Source: JADFMN01 sp964529975
GTDB taxonomy: Bacteria; Armatimonadota; Fimbriimonadia; Fimbriimonadales; Fimbriimonadaceae
Reading direction: 5' to 3'
Assembly (NCBI GenBank): GCA_964529975.1
Contig: CAZGXW010000031.1
Coordinates: 1 to 29,205, forward strand
DNA length: 29,205 nt
Positions 1 through 6,060 of this stretch are shown piece after piece. Under the pieces are notes generated by a model, which saw nothing but the letters and a program-made list of their open reading frames with translations, had not been told where the DNA came from and did no database searches. The position numbers and the translations under genes are program-made. Numbering within the stretch: position 1 is the first letter of the stretch; each line of letters begins with the position of its first letter.

Positions 1-35
1 GCAGGGAATGGCTCTTTACGCTGAGTAAGTCTCGG

Positions 36-41
36 TATAGT
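36..41 (+). promoter_or_regulatory. -10 box TATAGT, leaderless-type, for the O-methyltransferase
   Basis: TATAGT lies 9 bases before the ATG at 51. No Shine-Dalgarno sequence separates them, and transcription starting 6-8 bases after the box would begin almost at the start codon. No convincing -35 box is visible. It is one of nine similar arrangements in this window. Confidence 0.45.
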
Positions 42-50
42 CCGTGTTCA

Positions 51-704
51 ATGGACCAAGCGACATGGGACGCCGTTGACGCTTACATCGAACAGGTGTG
101 TGTGGAAGAGGACGATGCACTGCGCGCGGCGACGATCTCGAGCAAAGAGCACGGGCTTCCGGCGATCAGTCTGACTCCTGCACACGGGAAGATGTTGCAC
201 CTCTTCGCCCGGATGGTCGGCGCAAAGAGAATCCTCGAAGTCGGCACGCTAGGCGGGTACAGCGGGATCTGGCTTGCACGCGCACTGCCTGGTGACGGGA
301 TGCTCACGACCCTCGAAATCGACCCGCACCACGCCGAGGTCGCGCGCACGAACTTTGAGCGAGCGGGCGTCATGGGTCGAATCGAACTGCGGGTTGGTCC
401 TGCGATCGAGACATTGCCTACGCTAGAAGGCCCCTTCGACCTGACGTTCATCGACGCGGACAAACAGTCGACGGCAGACTACTTCGCGCACGCGGTGCGA
501 CTTTCGCGCCCTGGTTCGGTGATCGTCGTCGACAACGTCGTTCGCGGTGGGGCGGTCGCCGATCCGAAGAGCGACAACGAGATGGTACTGGGGATCAGGC
601 GGTTCAATGACACGCTGCCGACGTACACGAACGTCTCGGCGACGACGGTCCAGACGGTCGGCGCGAAGGGGTACGACGGCTTTACCCTTGTGATCGTAGG
701 CTAG
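51..704 (+). CDS. SAM-dependent O-methyltransferase (class I, COMT-like small family)
   Basis: A 217-residue protein, the usual length of the small bacterial O-methyltransferases related to caffeoyl-CoA and catechol O-methyltransferases, which methylate hydroxyl groups of small aromatic acceptors using S-adenosylmethionine. The SAM-binding glycine loop LEVGTLGGYSG is at residues 62-72, the acidic ribose-binding end of strand 2 (LEID) at 88-91, the metal-binding FIDADK at 133-138, and the second metal-site pair DN at 161-162. All key positions are present, so it should be a soluble, metal-dependent enzyme. The acceptor cannot be read from sequence. The start at 51 follows a TATAGT box by 9 bases and has no ribosome binding site, suggesting a leaderless message. 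metG follows 59 bases downstream with its own possible -10 box. Confidence 0.88.
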   Translation: MDQATWDAVDAYIEQVCVEEDDALRAATISSKEHGLPAISLTPAHGKMLHLFARMVGAKRILEVGTLGGYSGIWLARALPGDGMLTTLEIDPHHAEVARTNFERAGVMGRIELRVGPAIETLPTLEGPFDLTFIDADKQSTADYFAHAVRLSRPGSVIVVDNVVRGGAVADPKSDNEMVLGIRRFNDTLPTYTNVSATTVQTVGAKGYDGFTLVIVG

Positions 705-747
705 GAGCGGGGAGGGCGAGCGACCCCGCGAGCCGTACGCTCGCCGG

Positions 748-753
748 TATCAT
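748..753 (+). promoter_or_regulatory. -10 box TATCAT, leaderless-type, for metG
   Basis: TATCAT ends 10 bases before the metG ATG at 764. The bases between are C-rich and hold no Shine-Dalgarno motif. The -35 region is not recognisable. Confidence 0.35.
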
Positions 754-763
754 TCCCCCCTGG

Positions 764-2683
764 ATGCCCAAGCGGTTCTACGTTACGACACCGATCTATT
801 ACGTCAATTCGACGCCCCACGTCGGGCACGCGCTGACGACCCTGGTCTGTGACGCGACCAAGCGATGGCACCAGATGAAGGGCGAGGACGCCTACTTCTT
901 GACGGGCACAGATGAGAACGGCCTCAAAATCCTCGAAGCAGCGGAGAAGTCTGGCGAGAAGCCACAGGCCTTCGTCGACCGCATCAGCGCGCTGTGGGTC
1001 GAGACGTTCGACAGCCTGAACATCGGCTACGACGTGTTCTTCCGCACGACCTCCAAACGTCACAAGGAAGCGGCGCAAGCGCTCTTCAAAGTCCTACTGG
1101 ACAATGGTCACATCTATCTCGACAAGTACGAGGGTTGGTACGACGTCAGCGCGGAGACGTTCGTGCGCGAGGCGGACCTCGTCGACGGCAAGAGCCCTGA
1201 CGGGAACGAAGTGCGATGGGTCGAGGAAGAGAACTGGTTCTTCAAACTCTCTGCGTTTGAAGTGCCGCTGCTCGAAAAGATCGAGAGCGGGGAACTGCTG
1301 CTGCTTCCCGAAGGCAGGCGCAACGAAGTCGTGGCATTCATCAATCAGGGACTTCGCGACCTTTGTATTTCAAGATCGAACCCCGGTTGGGGCATCCCCG
1401 TGCCCGGCGACGACAGTAAAGTGATCTATGTCTGGTTCGACGCGCTCATAAACTACCTTGCAGCGACGGGTTGGCCCAACAAGGGTTGGGAAGACTTGTG
1501 GCCCGCCGACGTGCACTGGATGGCGAAGGAGATATTCACACGCTTCCATGCGACGCTTTGGCCCGCGATGCTCATGGGTGCAGGGTTGCCGCTACCGAAG
1601 ACAGTAATCGCCCACGGGTGGTTCACGTTCGCCGACGCAAAGATGAGCAAGTCGAAGGGGAACGTGCTCACGCACACGGGAGTGATCGACAGGTTTGGGG
1701 AGGCAGGGTGCGCGCGGCCCCTCGCCGTCGACGCCCTGAGGTTCTGTCTTGCGCGCGCACTGCCTTACGACAACGACACGAACTTCACACAGTCCGAAGT
1801 CGACCGGATGTACAACGCTGACCTGGCGAACGACCTCGGCAACGCTCTCAACCGCACGCTCACGATGGCGCACAAGTTCGTCGATGGCAAGGTTCCGGCA
1901 GGGGCTTGCGAGCCACGCGTCGTCAACGCGGTTCGGGAGAACAAGTCCCGCTTTGAGAAAGCGATGGAGACGCACCGCCTCCACGAAGCCATCGATGCCG
2001 CGATGGAGTGTGCTCGCTTCTTGAACAAGTACGTTGACGAGCGGGCTCCCTGGGCCCTGGCCAAGAGCAACGATCCCAGCCTGCCACAAGTGCTCCGCTC
2101 GATGCTCTTCCTCTTGCGATCGGCAGAGGGAATGGTGCGACCGTTCATCCCCACCGCTGCCGATGCGATCGCCTCACAGCTCGGCCTGCCGCCGATCAGT
2201 GAATGGAAATCGATCGGTGACGAAGCGTCGCTCCCAGCAGGGACCGCGCTCAACCAGCCCGTCCCCATGTTCCCAAGACTTGACACCAAGAAACCGATGG
2301 AAACTGCGGCCCAAGCCGCGCCGGAGAAGAAAGTGCAGACCGAAGAGAAGAAAGACGACACGATCGAGTTCCCCGACTTCGCAAAGGTGCAACTGCGCGT
2401 AGCGCGAATCATCGAGGCGGAGCCCGTCGAGGCCAGCGATAAACTCATGAAGTTGCAGGTGAAGATCGGTGACGAGAAGAGGCAGATACTCGCAGGGATC
2501 AAGCAGAAGTACACGGCGGAGCAACTCATTGGCCGGCAAGTCGTCGTGGTCGCAAACCTCAAACCGCGCAAGATGATGGGCTTGGAGAGCCAAGGCATGG
2601 TGCTCGCCGCGGACGACGCGGACGGCCAAGCGATCCTGCTAGAACCAGAGCACGAGGCGCCCGAAGGAGCCAGCGTCCACTAG
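764..2683 (+). CDS. metG: methionyl-tRNA synthetase
   Basis: A 639-residue class I aminoacyl-tRNA synthetase that charges tRNA-Met with methionine in the cytoplasm. The N-terminal VTTPIYYVNSTPHVGH (residues 7-22) contains the HIGH-type ATP site (HVGH, 19-22), and KMSKS is at 293-297. The anticodon-binding helical domain follows, then a Lys/Glu-rich linker near 515-530 and a C-terminal EMAP/Trbp111-type tRNA-binding domain from about 533 to the end, which mediates dimerisation and tRNA binding in the long MetRS forms. The connective peptide has YDVSAETF and GKSPDGNEV where zinc-binding family members carry Cys pairs, so this is the zinc-free type also known from Bacillus. The start is set by alignment of the first strand with the family and by the upstream TATCAT box. 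Confidence 0.97.
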   Translation: MPKRFYVTTPIYYVNSTPHVGHALTTLVCDATKRWHQMKGEDAYFLTGTDENGLKILEAAEKSGEKPQAFVDRISALWVETFDSLNIGYDVFFRTTSKRHKEAAQALFKVLLDNGHIYLDKYEGWYDVSAETFVREADLVDGKSPDGNEVRWVEEENWFFKLSAFEVPLLEKIESGELLLLPEGRRNEVVAFINQGLRDLCISRSNPGWGIPVPGDDSKVIYVWFDALINYLAATGWPNKGWEDLWPADVHWMAKEIFTRFHATLWPAMLMGAGLPLPKTVIAHGWFTFADAKMSKSKGNVLTHTGVIDRFGEAGCARPLAVDALRFCLARALPYDNDTNFTQSEVDRMYNADLANDLGNALNRTLTMAHKFVDGKVPAGACEPRVVNAVRENKSRFEKAMETHRLHEAIDAAMECARFLNKYVDERAPWALAKSNDPSLPQVLRSMLFLLRSAEGMVRPFIPTAADAIASQLGLPPISEWKSIGDEASLPAGTALNQPVPMFPRLDTKKPMETAAQAAPEKKVQTEEKKDDTIEFPDFAKVQLRVARIIEAEPVEASDKLMKLQVKIGDEKRQILAGIKQKYTAEQLIGRQVVVVANLKPRKMMGLESQGMVLAADDADGQAILLEPEHEAPEGASVH

Positions 2684-2718
2684 GTCTATCCGGCACAACC
2701 ACTAGGCCCACTCCGCCA

Positions 2719-3663
2719 TTGGCAGAATCACACCTGCCCGCCCAGGCGTATTTAAAGCAAGTGAAGGGACGTGACCCTTTCCACGTGCACGCCCCGTCGC
2801 ACCAGTCCGACCAGATCGTCTCTGAGTACGAGTTCTTGGTCGAGCAGATGCGACAGGCCGTATGGCGGCTCGATTCGACCGGCAAGGTGATCGAGGCGAA
2901 CAGCGCTGCCTGCAAGTGGCTGGAGGTTCCTATTGAGCAACTCGTGGGTCGCAACGCCAGGGAGTTCCTCGTCCACGAAGTCGACCTTTTGCGCGACGAG
3001 CGGTTCGAAGTCGAGTTCAAGACGTCTTCGGGCTTGCGCCGCGTCGCGGTCGTCTCGTCTAGGGTGCTGCGGCATTCTGACGGTATGCCGCTCGGTGCGC
3101 TGCAAGTGGTGACGGACGTCACGGCGAACCGCGCGATCGAACACCGTCTCGTCCAAGAGATCCAAAAGATGGCCCGCATGGCAGGCGAAGACCCCCTCAC
3201 GGGCCTTCCGAACAGGCGAGCGTTCGACATCGTCTACGACAACGCCGTCGCTGGCGCGACGAAAGAGCCGTTCGCCGTGATGCTGATCGACTTGAACGAC
3301 TTTAAGCCGATCAACGACCTCTATGGCCACGAGGCCGGCGACGACGCCCTCCGCGCCTTTGCGGCGAGGCTCGAAAAACTGGTGCGCGAATCCGACTTTG
3401 TCGCCCGAGTCGGGGGTGACGAGTTTGCGGTCGTGCTCCTCAACACAGACCGTCTGTCTGCTGAGAAGGCCGCCGAACGGTTCAAGAAGGGGCTCGACTT
3501 CACGCTCAGCGTCGCCGGCCATCCTGTGCGGATGTGGGCCTCGGTGGGCATTGCCCACAGTGCCGACGGAGCCGAGAGCGCGCTCGCAAGGGCCGACTCG
3601 AAGATGTACGACGTCAAGCGCAAGGAAAAGGAGTGCAACGCGCCGAAGCGCGGACTCGCATAA
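2719..3663 (+). CDS. PAS domain-containing diguanylate cyclase
   Basis: A 314-residue signalling enzyme predicted to make cyclic di-GMP from two GTP. A PAS sensor domain spans about residues 45-137 (LDSTGKVIEANSAACKWL at its start). A short helical linker is followed by the GGDEF domain from about 156, beginning DPLTGLPNRR. The catalytic GGDEF is intact at 232-236, with metal ligand Asp191. RESD at 223-226 sits exactly five residues before GGDEF, which is the RxxD inhibitory site for product feedback. There is no membrane segment, so sensing is cytoplasmic, with an unknown PAS ligand. The TTG at 2719 is the only start upstream that keeps the PAS domain whole, although no good ribosome binding site precedes it. 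It begins 35 bases after metG, and htpX begins 9 bases after its stop, so the three may be cotranscribed. Confidence 0.93.
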   Translation: MAESHLPAQAYLKQVKGRDPFHVHAPSHQSDQIVSEYEFLVEQMRQAVWRLDSTGKVIEANSAACKWLEVPIEQLVGRNAREFLVHEVDLLRDERFEVEFKTSSGLRRVAVVSSRVLRHSDGMPLGALQVVTDVTANRAIEHRLVQEIQKMARMAGEDPLTGLPNRRAFDIVYDNAVAGATKEPFAVMLIDLNDFKPINDLYGHEAGDDALRAFAARLEKLVRESDFVARVGGDEFAVVLLNTDRLSAEKAAERFKKGLDFTLSVAGHPVRMWASVGIAHSADGAESALARADSKMYDVKRKEKECNAPKRGLA

Positions 3664-3672
3664 CCTTCGGCG

Positions 3673-4626
3673 ATGCGTCGGACTATCCACCAACAGATAA
3701 GGGCGAACTCGCGTTTAAGCGTCGTGTACGGCCTCATGGTCGTCTTGCTGCTCGCCGCGCTCGGCGGCGCAGTCGTGGGAGCCTATGCGCCCGACTACTT
3801 TGTCATCGGTCTCGTTGGGTCGGCCGCTCTTGGCCTGATCGTCGCACTGGTCGCATGGAACGCGGGCGACGGCATCGTCCTCAAGATGAACCAGGCAAGG
3901 GAGGCAACGCCCTACGAACTGCAGGTCGTCAACAACGTGACCGAAGAGATGGCGCTCGCGGCGGGGATTCCAACGCCGCACGTCTATGTGATCGACGACC
4001 CTTCGCCAAACGCGTTTGCGACCGGACGCTCGCCAAAGACGGGCGTCGTCGCTGTGACGACCGGCCTTCTCGAGCGACTCGACCGTGAGGAGTTGCAGGG
4101 CGTCGTCGCACACGAGGTCGCACATATCCGCAACAACGACGTGCGTTTCATGACCACGCTTGCCATCGTGGTCGGCTTGATCCCGATGATCTCCCATTTC
4201 TTCCTGAGGAACATGTGGCACGCTGGCGGAGGGAGGCGCAGTCGCGGAAACGACCAGGGGGCCATCGTCTTTGTCGTCATTGCGATCGTCCTCGCCATCC
4301 TTGCGCCGATCTTTGCGAGGTTGCTCGAACTTGCCGTGAGCAGGCGCCGCGAGTTTATGGCCGACGCGACGGCCGCACAACTCTCTCGCAACCCCGACGG
4401 CTTGGCGCGCGCCCTCGAGAAGATCGCGGGAAGCGGCCTTAAGATGCAGGCCGCGAACAAAGCGACCGAACACATGTACATCATCAATCCGTTCCAGGCG
4501 CTCGAGGCGCGCGGGATCTTTAGCACCCATCCGCCGACGCACGAAAGGATTGCAGCACTCCGGGGTATCAGTGGCATGGACTACAAGCGGTACATGCTCC
4601 AAGAAGTGGTCGACCGCGAAGCCTAG
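3673..4626 (+). CDS. htpX: HtpX-like M48 membrane zinc metalloprotease
   Basis: A 317-residue integral membrane protease of the M48B (HtpX) group, which removes damaged or misfolded membrane proteins. The zinc-binding motif HEVAH is at residues 147-151 and the third ligand is the Glu of REFMAD (Glu228). Two hydrophobic segments near 18-38 and 43-62 precede the catalytic domain, and two more (about 161-178 and 197-222) flank it, the usual HtpX topology with the active site facing the cytoplasm. A basic, Gly-rich loop (residues 184-193) lies between the last two segments. The ATG is 9 bases after the diguanylate cyclase stop with no clear ribosome binding site, so translation may be coupled. 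Its TAG stop is within a CTAG shared with the opposite-strand yraN stop. Confidence 0.9.
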   Translation: MRRTIHQQIRANSRLSVVYGLMVVLLLAALGGAVVGAYAPDYFVIGLVGSAALGLIVALVAWNAGDGIVLKMNQAREATPYELQVVNNVTEEMALAAGIPTPHVYVIDDPSPNAFATGRSPKTGVVAVTTGLLERLDREELQGVVAHEVAHIRNNDVRFMTTLAIVVGLIPMISHFFLRNMWHAGGGRRSRGNDQGAIVFVVIAIVLAILAPIFARLLELAVSRRREFMADATAAQLSRNPDGLARALEKIAGSGLKMQAANKATEHMYIINPFQALEARGIFSTHPPTHERIAALRGISGMDYKRYMLQEVVDREA

Positions 4627-4967
4627 ACGGCCCGGAACGCATCGATGTGGTGGCGGAGTCCATCGGGCGTGACGGCGATCAAGTCGTAGCGCACTGGTGT
4701 CTCGGTAAGCCCAGATTTGTGCAAGTATTCGTCAGCAGCCCTTGACAGGTCGCTCACTTTCCTTGCGTCCACCTCTGCTTCCGGGGCGTCGTCGGTTCGT
4801 CGCGACTTCACCTCGACAAAGACCAGTGTCTGCCCGTCGAGGGCCACGATGTCGATCTCCCCGCGGCTCGACTTGAAACGCCTCGTGACGACCGTATAAC
4901 CGATACCGAGGAGATACTCGGCCGCCCGGTCCTCGGCGTCAGAACCTACTCGTCGAAGGCTAGACAT
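4623..4967 (-). CDS. YraN family (UPF0102) nuclease-fold protein
   Basis: A 114-residue protein of the YraN/UPF0102 family, which has a PD-(D/E)XK endonuclease-like fold; its cellular role is poorly defined. The fold signature is visible as GEID (residues 36-39) followed by VFVEVKSR with EVK at 52-54. The chosen ATG at 4967 gives the family-typical N-terminus (MSSLRRVGSDAEDRAAEYL). A longer reading back to 5021 would add 18 residues with no family match. The start lies inside the last codons of rnhB (22-base overlap), so the two are likely one transcript with coupled translation; rnhB and yraN are neighbours in many bacteria. It ends convergently with htpX. Confidence 0.88.
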   Translation of the reverse strand: MSSLRRVGSDAEDRAAEYLLGIGYTVVTRRFKSSRGEIDIVALDGQTLVFVEVKSRRTDDAPEAEVDARKVSDLSRAADEYLHKSGLTETPVRYDLIAVTPDGLRHHIDAFRAV

Positions 4968-5539
4968 GGTTGATTGACCATTTCGCTTACGGGTGAGAAG
5001 GAGCGTCGATGGATTGCGCAAGGCCCGTGCTGTCTCAAAGCACCGAGGTGATCAGGCGTTCCATAGCCGAAGTTCACATCGAATCCGTAAACAGGAAACG
5101 CCTCGGCGTGTTCGCGCATGATCCGGTCTCGCTCGACCTTCGCCAAGATCGACGCTGCAGCGATGCACGCGTACTTGCCGTCTCCTTTCACGATCGCCTC
5201 AGTCTCGACGCGCGTGGGCGGAAGCGTGTTTCCGTCGACAAGCGCGCGCGAACACGCGATCCTCTCTATAGCGCGCGCCAACCCAAACATCGATGCGCGA
5301 AGAATGTTTCGGCGATCGATCTCTTCAACGCCAACGACTTCGATCCACCACTCCGCGTCGCGACGAATGCGCTCGGCATGTGCCTCTCTCGCTGTTGCGC
5401 TGAGTTTCTTAGAATCGTTCAGCCCCTCGATCGAGAACCCAGATGGCAGGACGACGGCCGCACACACCACGGGACCGGCGAGGGGCCCGCGCCCGGCCTC
5501 GTCGGCGCCGGCGACTCCGGGCAGATGGATGAGCGGCAT
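4946..5539 (-). CDS. rnhB: ribonuclease HII
   Basis: A 197-residue type 2 RNase H that cuts RNA in RNA-DNA hybrids and removes single ribonucleotides from DNA. The family signature DEAGRGPLAG is at residues 13-22. The four catalytic acids are visible: Asp13, Glu14, Asp102 (LVDGN) and Asp120 (KGDGKYACIAAASI). NDSKKL (41-46) and the C-terminal GYGTPDH also match the family. The ATG gives a short N-terminal strand before the DEAG motif, as expected. The gene is divergent from tRNA-His, whose promoter lies just upstream of this start on the other strand, and it overlaps the start of the YraN gene by 22 bases. Confidence 0.96.
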   Translation of the reverse strand: MPLIHLPGVAGADEAGRGPLAGPVVCAAVVLPSGFSIEGLNDSKKLSATAREAHAERIRRDAEWWIEVVGVEEIDRRNILRASMFGLARAIERIACSRALVDGNTLPPTRVETEAIVKGDGKYACIAAASILAKVERDRIMREHAEAFPVYGFDVNFGYGTPDHLGALRQHGPCAIHRRSFSPVSEMVNQPCLAFDE

Positions 5540-5548
5540 AGGGCTTCG

Positions 5549-5577
5549 TTGACAGTATGCCGGACCTGCGCCATAAT
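5549..5577 (+). promoter_or_regulatory. sigma-70-type promoter of the tRNA-His gene
   Basis: Perfect TTGACA at 5549-5554, a 17-base spacer, then CATAAT at 5572-5577 (11 of 12 consensus bases). Initiation would fall near 5584, just before the tRNA 5' end at 5589, so only a very short leader would be processed. This is the strongest promoter in the window, as expected for a tRNA gene. Confidence 0.8.
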
Positions 5578-5588
5578 TGAGCCTCTGC

Positions 5589-5666
5589 GGCGGGTATAGC
5601 TCAGCTGGTTAGAGTGCCTGACTGTGACTCAGGAGGTCGCGGGTTCAAGTCCCGTTATCCGCCCCA
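5589..5666 (+). tRNA. tRNA-His (GTG anticodon)
   Basis: The cloverleaf folds fully. The acceptor stem is GCGGGTA (5590-5596) with TATCCGC (5656-5662). The anticodon stem CCTGA/TCAGG encloses loop CTGTGAC, with GTG as anticodon. The T-arm is GCGGG-TTCAAGT-CCCGT. CCA is encoded at 5664-5666. The base before the acceptor stem (5589) is G and the discriminator base (5663) is C, giving the extra G(-1):C73 pair that identifies tRNA-His to histidyl-tRNA synthetase. Confidence 0.97.
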
Positions 5667-5671
5667 TTCCT

Positions 5672-5971
5672 CTATTGGTCGTCGAGTTGGTTCAGGCTCG
5701 TGCCCCCAGCCTTCTCGGCAGCCTTGTGCGCCTGGCCCTTGGCCGCCGCTCCGACGCTGCCGCCGCCCGATCCTTGGACCGCCCCAGGGTTCGTGACAGG
5801 AGACGAAGTGCCGGCTGCCGGAGACACGATCCCGATGTCGTTCGATCCACCGCCTGAAGGCTGTGCAGAGGTCTGTTCGCCCGAAGGAGGCTCGGCGAGG
5901 GGCTCTTCCTTCTCCTTGCACCCGAGGGCAACGACCAGCACGATCAAGCCGAGCAAAGCGAACCGCTTCAT
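5672..5971 (-). CDS. small secreted lipoprotein, function unknown
   Basis: A 99-residue protein with a lipoprotein signal peptide: MKRF, a hydrophobic stretch, and a lipobox ending VALGC with the Cys at position 18. The mature part is acidic just after the Cys, then rich in Gly, Ser, Pro and Ala with no recognisable domain, so it is probably a flexible, lipid-anchored envelope protein. A Shine-Dalgarno-like GGAGGAG lies about 18 bases upstream of the ATG; a GTG at 5977 in the same frame (spacing about 12) is an alternative start adding two residues. It ends 5 bases from the 3' end of the convergent tRNA-His gene. I cannot assign a family; the composition alone would also fit a poorly conserved spacer protein. 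Confidence 0.62.
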   Translation of the reverse strand: MKRFALLGLIVLVVALGCKEKEEPLAEPPSGEQTSAQPSGGGSNDIGIVSPAAGTSSPVTNPGAVQGSGGGSVGAAAKGQAHKAAEKAGGTSLNQLDDQ

Positions 5972-6045
5972 AGCCACATGATAGCGGAACTCCTCCAAGG
6001 GGAGAATCAATCGGGACAGATACATACGTCTACTATTTTCCGAGG

Positions 6046-6051
6046 TAGAAT
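6046..6051 (+). promoter_or_regulatory. -10 box TAGAAT, leaderless-type, for uvrA
   Basis: TAGAAT ends 9 bases before the uvrA ATG at 6061. The same hexamer occurs at matching positions before xylB and the Ppx/GppA gene. A GAGGT just upstream (6042-6046) could instead act as a ribosome binding site for a TTG at 6055. Confidence 0.45.
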
Positions 6052-6060
6052 CCATTGCGC

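Noticed and set aside
1140..1250. Loss of the zinc-knuckle cysteines in methionyl-tRNA synthetase
   Set aside because: Zinc-free MetRS with a GKSPD-type segment is a known natural subgroup (for example in Bacillus), so this is not a defect.
4968..5021. An 18-residue extension of the YraN-family protein upstream of 4967
   Set aside because: It lies wholly inside rnhB and has no similarity to the family start.
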